Positions 8,862 to 17,242 of a DNA stretch of 64,000 nucleotides are shown here, piece after piece. A program made the translations under genes and the position numbers. The number at the start of each line of letters is the position of its first letter. Within the stretch, counting starts at the first letter, position 1. Origin of the DNA: Diplocloster modestus (lineage in GTDB: Bacteria; Bacillota; Clostridia; Lachnospirales; Lachnospiraceae); contig NZ_JAHQCX010000001.1 in assembly GCF_019042245.1 (NCBI RefSeq), positions 425,459 to 489,458 on the forward strand. The letters run 5' to 3'. The notes beneath the pieces are model-generated. The model searched no databases and was not told where the DNA came from. It saw nothing but the letters and a program-made list of their open reading frames with translations.

Positions 8862-10163
8862 ATGGATTATAATGAGACCAGAAAATATATACAGAAGATA
8901 AGTTCTTATGGCAGTGTGCTGGGACTTGAGAGTATCCGGGAGCTGCTTAGAAGGCTGGGGAATCCGCAGGACCAGCTTAAATTTATTCATATTGCGGGTA
9001 CCAACGGCAAGGGTTCCACGCTTGCTTTTTTATCTACGATACTCCTGGAAAGCGGTTATCGGGTCGGTAGATATCTGTCGCCGACTGTTTTTTGTTATGA
9101 GGAAAGGTTCCAGGTGGATGGAGCGCAGATATCGGAGGAGGAACTGGCCGCTTGTATGACGGTTGCGGCAGATGCGGCGGCAGAGATGGTTTTGGACGGC
9201 TGGGATCATCCGACGGTATTTGAAGTGGAGACCGCAGTTGCTTTTCTCTATTTTCTGCGGAAGAAATGCGACATTGTGGTGCTGGAAACCGGTATGGGCG
9301 GGAGCACGGACGCCACGAACATCGTGACTACCACGCAGTTAGCGGTGATCACTTCCATCAGTATGGATCACGCCCAGTGGCTTGGAAATACCCTGGAGGA
9401 GATCGCGCGCAAGAAAGCCGGAATTATGAAAAAGGGGATACCGGTTGTCTCAGCGGATCAGCCGGCCGGCGTGCTGGAGGTATTACAGGAAGAAGCCGGG
9501 AAACGAAACTGCCCGTTTACGAGAGTGGATATGCCATCTGTGAAAATTGCGTACAGCAGTTATCATATACAGACGTTTCAATATAAGAAATATAAGGAGC
9601 TTAACATTTTTCTGCCGGGATTATATCAGATTCCGAATGCGGCGCTGGCTGTGGAGGTGGTAGAGGTGCTCAGACAGCTGGGCTGGCGGATTACGGACAG
9701 GCAGTTGAAAGAGGGGCTTATGAATACCAGGTGGCCGGGACGGTTTACCGTGCTGTCAGAGAATCCGGTTATGATCATGGATGGGGCGCATAATCCGGAT
9801 GCGGTCCTTATTTTAAAAAAATCCCTGCAATACTATTTTACAAATGCAAAATTTATTTATATAATGGGAGTGTTTGCAGATAAAGAATATGATAAAATGG
9901 CTGAAATCATCGCTCCCATGGCGGACAGAATCTTTACGGTGACGCCTCCGGATTCGGCGAGAGGCCTGCCGGCGGAAGAGCTGGCGCAGGCGGTACGAAG
10001 ATATCAGCCGCGGACAGAAGCGGCGGGAAGCCTTGAGGAGGCTGTGGAACTGAGTATAAAAGCGGCGGGAGAGAGCGATGTGATCGCAGCGTTTGGTTCC
10101 CTGTCCTATCTTGGGGAACTGGCCGGTATTGTGAAGCGCAGGAAGGAAGAGATCCATGATTGA
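8862..10163 (+). CDS. folC: Folylpolyglutamate synthase / dihydrofolate synthase
   Basis: This 433-residue Mur-ligase-type enzyme adds glutamate to dihydropteroate and then further glutamates to folates, using ATP. The P-loop GTNGKGS lies at residues 46-52; [36 protein letters not shown] and the C-terminal DGAHNPDA motif are all present. An imperfect AAGGA site precedes the ATG. It opens the folate operon, and its stop codon lies inside folE, which starts 8 bases earlier in another frame. Length is normal for the family. Confidence 0.95.
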   Translation: MDYNETRKYIQKISSYGSVLGLESIRELLRRLGNPQDQLKFIHIAGTNGKGSTLAFLSTILLESGYRVGRYLSPTVFCYEERFQVDGAQISEEELAACMTVAADAAAEMVLDGWDHPTVFEVETAVAFLYFLRKKCDIVVLETGMGGSTDATNIVTTTQLAVITSISMDHAQWLGNTLEEIARKKAGIMKKGIPVVSADQPAGVLEVLQEEAGKRNCPFTRVDMPSVKIAYSSYHIQTFQYKKYKELNIFLPGLYQIPNAALAVEVVEVLRQLGWRITDRQLKEGLMNTRWPGRFTVLSENPVMIMDGAHNPDAVLILKKSLQYYFTNAKFIYIMGVFADKEYDKMAEIIAPMADRIFTVTPPDSARGLPAEELAQAVRRYQPRTEAAGSLEEAVELSIKAAGESDVIAAFGSLSYLGELAGIVKRRKEEIHD

Positions 10164-10710
10164 TAAAGAAAAAGTAGAGGCGGCCGTACGCCTTTTGTTG
10201 GAAGGGATCGGGGAAGACATCCACCGGGAAGGCCTGGTGGAAACGCCGGCCAGAATAGCCCGGATGTATGAGGAAATCTACGGGGGAATGGATGAGGATG
10301 CGGCTTTGCATTTGTCCAAGACCTTTCAGGTGGACAGCCACGAGATGGTTCTGGAAAAAGATATCACATTCTACTCCACCTGTGAGCATCATCTGATGCC
10401 GTTCTACGGAAAGGCGCATGTGGCTTACATTCCGGACGGCCGGGTCCTGGGACTTAGCAAGCTGGCCAGAACGGTGGAGACGTTTGCCAGACGCCTGCAG
10501 ATCCAGGAACAGCTGACCGTGCAGATCGCGGATGCTTTGATGGAACATCTGGCTCCCAGAGGCGTGATGGTAATGATGGAGGCGGAGCACATGTGCATGA
10601 CTATGCGGGGGATCAAGAAGCCCGGCAGCCGTACGGTATCCATCGCAACCAGGGGTGTTTTTGAGGGGGATATGCAGCTTCAGAATACATTTTTCCAGAT
10701 GATCAGGTAG
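10156..10710 (+). CDS. folE: GTP cyclohydrolase I
   Basis: The 184-residue enzyme opens GTP to 7,8-dihydroneopterin triphosphate, the first step of folate synthesis. Zinc ligands are at Cys76, His79 and Cys147, with the [10 protein letters not shown] motif and the same 71-residue spacing between the two cysteines as in the Escherichia coli enzyme. [16 protein letters not shown] is the second catalytic motif. The start overlaps the end of folC by 8 bases, which points to coupled translation. This is a zinc-dependent type IA enzyme. Confidence 0.96.
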   Translation: MIDKEKVEAAVRLLLEGIGEDIHREGLVETPARIARMYEEIYGGMDEDAALHLSKTFQVDSHEMVLEKDITFYSTCEHHLMPFYGKAHVAYIPDGRVLGLSKLARTVETFARRLQIQEQLTVQIADALMEHLAPRGVMVMMEAEHMCMTMRGIKKPGSRTVSIATRGVFEGDMQLQNTFFQMIR

Positions 10711-10767
10711 CGGTGGGATACGAAGGCCGTGCAGTTGGCAGGATGTACGCCCACGTTTGGAGGACAA

Positions 10768-11268
10768 ATGCGGTATATGGAAGAGATGAAGCGGGTCAAC
10801 CGGATTCTGGCGCATCCGCGATTTCAGATATATAAGGAAGAGATCAAGAAATGGGAAGAGGAGAGGCCTTATTGCGGCCATGATGTCAGCCATTTGCTGG
10901 ATGTGGCAAGGATCGCATGCATACTGTCGTTGGAGGAAGAATGTGAGGTAAGTAAGGAATTTATCTACACGGCTGCCCTCCTGCATGATATCGGCAGGCC
11001 GGAACAGTATGCCCATGGAACCCCACACCAACAGGCCAGCGTCAAAATCGCAGCCGGGATTCTTAAGGACTGTGGATATGATGAGGAAGAGAACGCCGCG
11101 GTTCTGTCGGCTGTCGGGAATCACCGGGACGCGGCCCGGGCGTCGCAGACACCGCTTGACTGGCTGATTTACCGAGCCGATAAGTTATCCAGAGGCTGCT
11201 ATGTCTGTGAGGTGGAAGAGATCTGCGACTGGGCTGCCGCGAAAAAGAATCAGGTTCTTACCTATTAA
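10768..11268 (+). CDS. HD-domain phosphohydrolase inside the folate operon
   Basis: A 166-residue soluble protein with the metal-binding pattern of HD phosphohydrolases: His38 in CGHDVSH, His73-Asp74 in AALLHDIGR, a downstream NHRD, and Asp in IYRADKLSR. GGAGG at 10759-10763 supports the ATG at 10768, though a start at 10777 is also possible. It lies between folE and folP. Removal of phosphate groups from dihydroneopterin triphosphate is needed between those two enzymes and no Nudix-type FolQ is visible, so it is a candidate for that step. This is inference from position only. It could also be a general nucleotidase or housekeeping hydrolase. Confidence 0.8.
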   Translation: MRYMEEMKRVNRILAHPRFQIYKEEIKKWEEERPYCGHDVSHLLDVARIACILSLEEECEVSKEFIYTAALLHDIGRPEQYAHGTPHQQASVKIAAGILKDCGYDEEENAAVLSAVGNHRDAARASQTPLDWLIYRADKLSRGCYVCEVEEICDWAAAKKNQVLTY

Positions 11269-11299
11269 AAGGGCAGCTGGACTGAAAGGAAGGACAAAG

Positions 11300-12121
11300 A
11301 TGATGAAAATCGGAAACCGTGAATTTGATACAAAAAATGAGACTTATATCATGGGGATTTTGAATGTTACTCCGGATTCCTTTTCGGATGGAGGAAAATA
11401 TAATTCGCTGGATGCAGCGCTGGTTCATGCGGAGCAGATGATTCAGGACGGTGCAGACATCCTGGATATAGGCGGAGAGTCCACCCGGCCCGGCTATGTA
11501 ATGGGACTGCCGGAGGAGGAAGAAATGAAGCGGGTGATCCCGGTTATCCGGGCGGTCAGGGAGCGTTTTGATGTACCGATATCCGTGGACACCCATAAGA
11601 GCAGAGTAGCGCAGGCCGCTATAGAGGCAGGAGCTGATCTGATTAACGATATCTGGGGCCTTAAATATGACGATAAGATGGCGGATGTGATTGCTGAAAG
11701 CGGCGCTTCCTGCTGTCTGATGCACAACCGGAAAGAAGCGGTCTACGATCATTTTCTGGAAGAAATGTGTGAGGATCTGCGACAGACCCTGAAGATCGCG
11801 GCCCGGGCGGGAATATCGGAGCGGCAGATTATCCTGGACCCGGGAGTGGGATTCGGCAAGACCTATGAGCAGAATCTGGAAGTGATCCATCATCTGGAAA
11901 TCCTGCATACGCTTAGCTGCCCGATCCTTCTTGGCACTTCCCGCAAATCCGTTATCGGCCTGACCTTGGACCTGCCGGTGGATCAGCGGATCGAAGGAAC
12001 GCTGGTCACTACGGTGATGGCGGTTATGAAGGGCTGCGCGTTTATCCGGGTGCATGATATCAAAGAAAATAAAAGGGCGGTGCAGATGGCCAGAGCTATA
12101 CTGGCACAGGAGGCCTGTTGA
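11300..12121 (+). CDS. folP: Dihydropteroate synthase
   Basis: The 273-residue TIM-barrel enzyme condenses p-aminobenzoate with 6-hydroxymethyl-dihydropterin diphosphate and is the target of sulfonamides. Motifs are complete: ILNVTPDSFSDGG near the N-terminus, DILDIGGESTRPG, DPGVGFGK and GTSRKSVIG. The frame is open upstream, but GGAAGGA before the ATG at 11300 and the end of the HD gene at 11268 support this start; a second ATG follows immediately. The stop TGA at 12119-12121 lies 27 bases before the palindrome array. Confidence 0.95.
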   Translation: MMKIGNREFDTKNETYIMGILNVTPDSFSDGGKYNSLDAALVHAEQMIQDGADILDIGGESTRPGYVMGLPEEEEMKRVIPVIRAVRERFDVPISVDTHKSRVAQAAIEAGADLINDIWGLKYDDKMADVIAESGASCCLMHNRKEAVYDHFLEEMCEDLRQTLKIAARAGISERQIILDPGVGFGKTYEQNLEVIHHLEILHTLSCPILLGTSRKSVIGLTLDLPVDQRIEGTLVTTVMAVMKGCAFIRVHDIKENKRAVQMARAILAQEAC

Positions 12122-12148
12122 GATAGGACAACACATGGTAACAGATGG

Positions 12149-12220
12149 GGACATGTCCAAACTGAAACGGACATGTCCCAAACTGGAATGGACATGTCCT
12201 AAACCGAAATGGACATGTCC
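12149..12220. repeat. Array of four GGACATGTCC palindromes (array A)
   Basis: Four exact copies of the 10-bp palindrome GGACATGTCC start at 12149, 12169, 12190 and 12211, a period of 20-21 bases. The 10-11-base spacers are similar to each other (consensus YAAACYGRAAT). The array fills the gap between folP and the folBK fusion, inside the operon. Neighbouring copies could also pair in RNA as 10-bp hairpins. A matching array in inverse orientation lies at 15542-15613. Confidence 0.9.
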
Positions 12221-12250
12221 CCAACCGTGGGGTAGAGGAGGTAATGTACC

Positions 12251-13069
12251 TTGGACAAAATTCATATCCATAATCTGGAGATATTCTGCAATCACGGAGT
12301 ATATCCGGAAGAGAATACGCTGGGACAGAAATTTCTCGTATCGGCGTCTCTTTACACAGATACCAGGCAGGCCGGTCTCACAGACGATTTGAAGAAGTCG
12401 ATCCATTACGGGGAAGTCTGCCACATGATAAAGAAATTTATGAAAGAGCACACCTTTAAGCTGATCGAATCGGCTGCGGAACAGCTGGCGGCTTATCTGC
12501 TGATCCATACGGCGAACCTACAGAAGATCCGGCTGGAAGTCAAGAAGCCGTGGGCTCCCATTGGCCTGCCGTTAGAGACGGTTTCCGTGGAGATCGAGCG
12601 GGCATGGCATACGGCCTATATTGCTCTTGGTTCCAATATGGGGGATCGGGAAGGGTATCTGCGACAGGCGGTTACCTCTTTAGATGAAACCACCGGCTGT
12701 CAGGTAGAACGTGTATCGGAGTTTGTGGTAACGGCTCCTTACGGAGGTGTGGAGCAGGAAGATTTCCTGAACGGATGTCTTCTCCTTAAGACGTTGCTGC
12801 CGCCGGTAGAGCTGCTGCACAGGCTTCAGGAGCTTGAGCAGGCGGCGGGGCGCGAGCGCCTCGTGCACTGGGGGCCCAGGACACTGGATCTGGATCTGTT
12901 GTTCTATGATGATGAGATATGGGATACGCAGGAGCTGACGATCCCCCACCCGGATATGCAGAACCGGGATTTTGTATTGGCGCCGCTGGAGCAGATCGCT
13001 CCGTTGAAACGGCATCCGCTGTTAAATAAGACGATACGGCAGTTAAAGGGAGAATTGAGCGATGGATGA
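12251..13069 (+). CDS. folK: Fused dihydroneopterin aldolase and HPPK
   Basis: A 272-residue bifunctional protein. Residues 1 to about 118 are FolB (IHNLEIFCNHGVYPEENTLGQ, and SAAEQLA later), which cleaves dihydroneopterin to hydroxymethyl-dihydropterin. Residues 121 to 272 are FolK (ALGSNMGDR, HWGPRTLDLDLLFYDDE, IPHPDMQNRDFVLAPL), which adds diphosphate for use by FolP. The start is TTG at 12251, with GAGGAGG ending about 9 bases before it; no ATG fits. The array of palindromes lies just upstream of this ribosome site. The end overlaps pheA by 8 bases. FolB-FolK fusions are known in Clostridia. Confidence 0.94.
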   Translation: MDKIHIHNLEIFCNHGVYPEENTLGQKFLVSASLYTDTRQAGLTDDLKKSIHYGEVCHMIKKFMKEHTFKLIESAAEQLAAYLLIHTANLQKIRLEVKKPWAPIGLPLETVSVEIERAWHTAYIALGSNMGDREGYLRQAVTSLDETTGCQVERVSEFVVTAPYGGVEQEDFLNGCLLLKTLLPPVELLHRLQELEQAAGRERLVHWGPRTLDLDLLFYDDEIWDTQELTIPHPDMQNRDFVLAPLEQIAPLKRHPLLNKTIRQLKGELSDG

Positions 13070-14192
13070 TTTATTAGAGTTAAGACAGGGAATTGATGAG
13101 ATCGACCGGCAGATCGTAGAGCTGTTTGAGAAGCGGATGGAGATCAGCAGCCGGGTTGCCGGTTATAAGATTCAGACTGGCAAGAAGATTCTGGACAAAG
13201 GACGGGAAGAGGAAAAGATCCGCGCGTTAAAACAGATGACGGATGACGATTTCAACCGGCATGGCATCGAAGAGCTGTTCAAACAGATCATGTCCATGAG
13301 CCGTAAGCTGCAGTACAGGCTGTTGGCAGAGAAGGGCGTGACCGGCCGCTTAGCGTTTACCCAGGTGGAAAACATGGGATTTGACCATGCGCGGGTGGTA
13401 TTCCAGGGAACGGACGGAGCGTACAGCCAGCGGGCCATGGAAACCTTCTTTGGCGAAGGAGTCAGCAGTTTTCACGTGGATACCTGGCGGGACGCCATGG
13501 TGGCGATCCAGGAGGGAATGGCGGATTTTGCAGTTTTGCCGATCGAGAATTCCACGGCCGGTATCGTAAGCGAGGTATATGATCTGCTGGTAGAATTTGA
13601 TAATTATATTGTGGGGGAGCAGATTATCCGAATCGAAAATGCATTGATGGGACTTAAGGGAGCCGAACTTGCCGATATCCGCACCGTTTATTCCCATCCC
13701 CAGGCGCTGATGCAGTCGTCCAGATTCCTGGCGGAGCACCGTGACTGGCAGATCATGAGTATCCGCAATACGGCAGTGGCTGCCAAGAAGGTTGTGGATG
13801 AGCAGGATAAGACCCAGGCTGCCATAGCCGGAAAGCATGCGGCAAAATATTATGGGCTTCATATTTTAAAGGACAGCTTGAATGATGATAAATCCAACTC
13901 TACCCGGTTCATTGTGGTTACCAACCAGAAAATCTACCGAAAGGAAGCGAAGAAGGTCAGCATCTGCTTTGAGCTGCCTCACGAGAGCGGAAGCCTGTTT
14001 AATATTCTTTCCCACTTTATCTATAACAATCTAAACATGACTAAGATCGAATCCCGGCCGCTGGAGGGAAGAAACTGGGAATACCGGTTCTTCGTGGACT
14101 TCGAAGGAAACCTGTCGGGGAGTTCTGAGAAAAATGCGCTGCGGGGAATCGCCGAAGAGGCGATCAATATGCGGATTCTGGGTAATTATTAA
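13062..14192 (+). CDS. pheA: Chorismate mutase / prephenate dehydratase (P-protein)
   Basis: The 376-residue enzyme converts chorismate through prephenate to phenylpyruvate. Residues 1 to about 88 form an AroQ-type chorismate mutase (LRQGIDEIDRQIVELFEKRMEI), about 107-285 the prephenate dehydratase with the NSTRFIVV catalytic motif, and the rest an ACT domain with the ESRP phenylalanine-binding motif and RFFVDFEG. Feedback inhibition by phenylalanine is therefore expected. The ATG overlaps the folBK end, so it is co-transcribed with the folate genes; both branches use chorismate. The TAA stop at 14190-14192 is part of a repeated hairpin element. Confidence 0.96.
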   Translation: MDDLLELRQGIDEIDRQIVELFEKRMEISSRVAGYKIQTGKKILDKGREEEKIRALKQMTDDDFNRHGIEELFKQIMSMSRKLQYRLLAEKGVTGRLAFTQVENMGFDHARVVFQGTDGAYSQRAMETFFGEGVSSFHVDTWRDAMVAIQEGMADFAVLPIENSTAGIVSEVYDLLVEFDNYIVGEQIIRIENALMGLKGAELADIRTVYSHPQALMQSSRFLAEHRDWQIMSIRNTAVAAKKVVDEQDKTQAAIAGKHAAKYYGLHILKDSLNDDKSNSTRFIVVTNQKIYRKEAKKVSICFELPHESGSLFNILSHFIYNNLNMTKIESRPLEGRNWEYRFFVDFEGNLSGSSEKNALRGIAEEAINMRILGNY

Positions 14193-14221
14193 GCCGCAGT
14201 AAATGCGGCACTGGAGGAAAC
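14189..14221 (+). repeat. 33-bp hairpin repeat carrying a Shine-Dalgarno site
   Basis: This element starts with the bases of the pheA stop codon, contains the hairpin GCCGCAGTAAATGCGGC (6-bp stem, 5-base loop) and ends with CTGGAGGAAAC, whose GGAGG is the ribosome site of the following ATPase gene (ATG at 14223). The same 33 bases occur exactly at 63921-63953 in the tandem repeat at the end of the window. Confidence 0.85.
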
Positions 14222-14222
14222 T

Positions 14223-15524
14223 ATGAGATATGATGAATTGATTTTGTATAGAAATCTGGAGCACGGGGAGATCCTGGAGCAGATGTCGGAGATTATGGAA
14301 AACGTCCGCCTGGAGTTTAAGGAGGACGGAATCCGGAAGGAGCTGCGTACTAAGCTGTACTGCTGTATGAACGGCCTGGTAGAATTGGCGGGGAAATATG
14401 GTTTCCAGGGAAATCTGTGGCACAACTACCTGGCGCTGCTGCTGGTGAACAACGAAAACGCATTCAGCACAGCCAGTGAAATCATTGGTTCCATCGAGGG
14501 AAGCATCAATGAAGTGGCGCGGCATGACTTTGCGATTTTCAAAGAATATTTTGATTATCCTCTGATGGATCTGGCAGATTCCCTTGGAGTAGATACGCTG
14601 AGTGTATTTTTAAACTATCATGTGGAAAATGAAAACAGCAAAATGTACAACCAAAGAATCCGCGAACGCATCTGTGAATTAGGGGTAAAGCTTGCAGAAG
14701 CGCAGGATGACAATGATTTCCTGCATATTATGACCTCTTTTTATCAAGACTTTGGAGTCGGCAAATTGGGTTTACATAAAGCATTTCGCGTGATTCATCA
14801 CAGCGAAGGTGCTGAAATCGTCCCGATCACAAAAATAGCCCATGTCCATCTGGACGACCTGGTTGGATATGAACTGGCTAAAAAGAAGCTGATCGACAAT
14901 ACCGAAGCCTTTGTGGAAGGCCGCCGTGCCAACAACTGTCTGCTCTTCGGCGACGCCGGCACCGGAAAGTCCTCCAGTATCAAAGCGATTCTGAACCAGT
15001 ACTACGACAAAGGCCTGCGAATGATCGAGATCTACAAGCATCAGTTCCAGGACCTGAACGATGTCATCGCCCAGGTCAAAGACCGGAACTACAAATTCAT
15101 CATCTATATGGACGATCTCTCCTTCGAAGAATTTGAGATTGAATACAAATACCTGAAGGCGGTGATCGAAGGCGGCCTGGAGCGAAAGCCCGACAATATC
15201 CTCATCTACGCTACCTCCAACCGCCGTCATCTGGTCCGGGAAGAGTTCGCCGACAAGCAGGGCAGGCGGGATGACCTGCATGCCTCCGACACCGTGCAGG
15301 AGAAGCTCTCCCTGGTGGCCCGGTTCGGAGTACAGATCTTCTTCTGCGGACCCAGTCAGAAAGAATACATGGGTATCGTGTCCGAGCTGGCAAAGCGTAA
15401 TAAAATACTCATGTCCGAGGACGAACTCCATCTGAAAGCCAACCAATGGGCCCTCAATCACGGCGGTCCGTCCGGACGTACCGCCCAACAATTTATAGAT
15501 TATCTGCTGGGCACCGAAAACTAA
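14223..15524 (+). CDS. DUF815 family AAA-type ATPase
   Basis: A 433-residue cytoplasmic protein. The N-terminal half (to about residue 215) is helical without known motifs; the C-terminal half has a P-loop LLFGDAGTGKSSSIKA, a Walker B-like FIIYMDDLSFEEFE and an ATSNRRHLVREE sensor region, as in the DUF815 (PF05673) ATPases related to AAA proteins. These are common in Clostridia and of unknown role. The ribosome site is supplied by the 33-bp repeat. The gene is the last before an array of palindromes and a convergent transporter gene. No partner protein is suggested by the context. Confidence 0.88.
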   Translation: MRYDELILYRNLEHGEILEQMSEIMENVRLEFKEDGIRKELRTKLYCCMNGLVELAGKYGFQGNLWHNYLALLLVNNENAFSTASEIIGSIEGSINEVARHDFAIFKEYFDYPLMDLADSLGVDTLSVFLNYHVENENSKMYNQRIRERICELGVKLAEAQDDNDFLHIMTSFYQDFGVGKLGLHKAFRVIHHSEGAEIVPITKIAHVHLDDLVGYELAKKKLIDNTEAFVEGRRANNCLLFGDAGTGKSSSIKAILNQYYDKGLRMIEIYKHQFQDLNDVIAQVKDRNYKFIIYMDDLSFEEFEIEYKYLKAVIEGGLERKPDNILIYATSNRRHLVREEFADKQGRRDDLHASDTVQEKLSLVARFGVQIFFCGPSQKEYMGIVSELAKRNKILMSEDELHLKANQWALNHGGPSGRTAQQFIDYLLGTEN

Positions 15525-15541
15525 ACAAAATGATCAAAAGG

Positions 15542-15613
15542 GGACATGTCTATTACAGTTTGGGACATGTCCATTCCGGTTTGGGACATGTCCATTTCAA
15601 TTTGGACATGGCC
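15542..15613. repeat. Array of GGACATGTCC palindromes, inverted (array B)
   Basis: Copies start at 15542 (last base changed), 15563, 15584 and 15604 (GGACATGGCC), a period of 20-21 bases. The spacers (ATTCCGGTTTG and similar) are the reverse complement of those in array A at 12149-12220, so the two arrays face each other across folBK, pheA and the DUF815 gene. This one sits in the gap between two convergent genes and may also act as a terminator there. A C-rich and CATGG-rich stretch follows. Confidence 0.88.
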
Positions 15614-15685
15614 CCCCATGGCCCCATGGTATCTTCCGAAAGTAACAGAACCGGCTCGGCTTTAGTACAGATTCCCGGAGCCCTT

Positions 15686-16984
15686 TTATTCAGATTTCAG
15701 CCGGACCAGCGTTCGTTCGATCCGGTGATTGATCACTTCTTCAACCTGGATTGAGAGCCTGCAGTAGTCACAGGTGAAAGTCTCTCCATTATCCGGAATC
15801 CTGCCGATAGTACCGCAGATAAATCCACTGAAGGTGTCATACTTTTCTGTTGGAAGAGAGATTTTAAGCTCTTCCGCCACCTCATCCAGTTCCGCAGAAC
15901 CGCGGATCGCCCATTCATTATCCCTGAGCTTAACGATTTCTTCCACGGGCGGCTCGTCATCGCTCTCGTTTAAATCTCCCACTAATACTTCCATTAAATC
16001 ATGCAGTGTAACGATACCGGTTAGCCCCCCATATTCATCAATGGCAACTGCGAAGTATACCCCCGATTTCTGCATATTCTGAAACAGAGTACTGGCCTTC
16101 ATGCCTTCTGGAATGAAATACGGTTCATCCATTGCGTGTTCCACGAGATAGTTTTTGGATTTATCCGGGGAACGGAAATAATCCCGCGCGTCCAGGATGC
16201 CGATGATATTATCCGGATTATCCTGACAAACCGGATAATAGGTATGTCTGTTGGTGTAAATGACCTGTTCCCACTCCTCAATGGAATCTTCCATACTGAG
16301 AAGAACGATGTCCACCCGGTGCGTACAGAGCTGTTCCACGGAGATATCATCAAATTCAAACACGTTTTGGATCATTTCGGTTTCCCGTGAATCAATGGTA
16401 CCCTGCTCATTTCCCGCGGCCAGCATCATACGGATCTCTTCCTCGGAAACCTTTTCCTCTTCTTCCTCGGGATTCATGCGCATCAGCCGAAGGATCGCAT
16501 TGGTGGAGACCGTCAATAAAAATACCAGCGGCGCAAAGAGCTTGGATACAAAGTACAGCATACCGGACATGCCAAGCGCCATGGATTCGGCCTTTTTCAT
16601 AGCGATTCGTTTTGGCACCAGTTCTCCGAACACCAGGCTGAAATAAGCCAGGATCAGCGTGATCAGAAAGACGGAGATGGAATTCAGGATATTTTCCGGG
16701 ATAGGGACGCCGGCGTTTATCATAATATCAACCAAGGGACCAGCAAAGTTGTCTGCGGCGTAGGCGCTGCCTAAGAGGCCGGCCAATGTAATCGCGACCT
16801 GTATGGTGGCCAGAAAACGGGCGGGCTGCTCGGTAAGCGACCACAGCTTGGCGGCGCGTTTATCCCCGTCGGCGGTTAATTTTTTGAGTTTTGTGTCATT
16901 CATGGAGATTACGGCGATCTCCGCGCTTGCAAATGTAGCGTTTAAGAAAATTAAAACAATCTGTAAAAGTATGGGTCCAACCAT
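15686..16984 (-). CDS. CNNM/CBS-domain transporter (HlyC/CorC family)
   Basis: A 432-residue membrane protein. Residues 1 to about 195 form the DUF21/CNNM domain with four hydrophobic segments and LNATFASAEIAVISMNDTKLKKL; about 205-330 hold a CBS pair (ELCTHRVDIVLLSMEDSIEEW, VYFAVAIDEYGGLTGIVTLHDLMEVLVGD); the last 85 residues are the CorC_HlyC domain. Such proteins export or sense magnesium and related ions; the old label hemolysin is historical. AGGAGG precedes the ATG. An upstream leader with a terminator hairpin suggests transcriptional control, which would fit an ion-responsive gene. Confidence 0.9.
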   Translation of the reverse strand: MVGPILLQIVLIFLNATFASAEIAVISMNDTKLKKLTADGDKRAAKLWSLTEQPARFLATIQVAITLAGLLGSAYAADNFAGPLVDIMINAGVPIPENILNSISVFLITLILAYFSLVFGELVPKRIAMKKAESMALGMSGMLYFVSKLFAPLVFLLTVSTNAILRLMRMNPEEEEEKVSEEEIRMMLAAGNEQGTIDSRETEMIQNVFEFDDISVEQLCTHRVDIVLLSMEDSIEEWEQVIYTNRHTYYPVCQDNPDNIIGILDARDYFRSPDKSKNYLVEHAMDEPYFIPEGMKASTLFQNMQKSGVYFAVAIDEYGGLTGIVTLHDLMEVLVGDLNESDDEPPVEEIVKLRDNEWAIRGSAELDEVAEELKISLPTEKYDTFSGFICGTIGRIPDNGETFTCDYCRLSIQVEEVINHRIERTLVRLKSE

Positions 16985-17079
16985 AATAAGATTCCTCCTG
17001 AATCAAAAAGTCATTGGTCTCTAAAAGTAAGCTGCGAATTTGCCCGAAGGGCATGTATTAATGGGATATAGAAAACCAC

Positions 17080-17127
17080 AAAAAGGTATAGTCTGCCGCG
17101 GATTCCCTTTCGGGCAGACTATACCTT
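17080..17127 (-). terminator. Intrinsic terminator (attenuator) before the HlyC gene
   Basis: A perfect 15-bp stem (17083-17097 with 17113-17127) with a 15-base loop is followed on the minus strand by a T run. It lies between the promoter at 17243-17271 and the gene start at 16984, so it would stop transcription unless it is prevented from forming. Confidence 0.75.
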
Positions 17128-17236
17128 ATCTATTTTTGGCTCTGCATAGAAAAAATGGTCCCTATGTTCGGCTGCAGTATCTCCGTCACTGCTGTCGTCC
17201 ATGTGCGAAATCACATCCTTACCTGATAATAAACTG
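17080..17236 (-). ncRNA. Candidate structured leader RNA of the HlyC/CorC gene
   Basis: About 155 bases of leader precede and include the terminator. Read on the minus strand it can form ATGTG/CACAT, then GCAGT/ACTGC, then a stem using ACATAG and CTATGC. CTATGC could instead pair with GTATAG in the left arm of the terminator, which would give two exclusive states. I do not recognise a known riboswitch class: motifs of the M-box, yybP-ykoY and NiCo classes are not found. Of the rest of the gap, 16985-17079 holds a small TGCCCGAAGGGCA hairpin and the ribosome site; 17272-17373 shows nothing. Confidence 0.45.
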
Positions 17237-17242
17237 GTTTAT

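Noticed and set aside
9934..11124. Long minus-strand frame of 396 codons opposite folC, folE and the HD gene
   Set aside because: It mirrors three well-supported genes, has no ribosome site and no family-like sequence. The same holds for long antisense frames at 11258-12508, 58224-59438 and 61559-62800.
12122..12250. Open frames with a seven-residue peptide repeat across the palindrome array, and a similar frame at 15535-15640
   Set aside because: The repeat follows from the 21-base DNA period; copies are 20 or 21 bases apart, so the frame is not kept, and no start with ribosome site fits.
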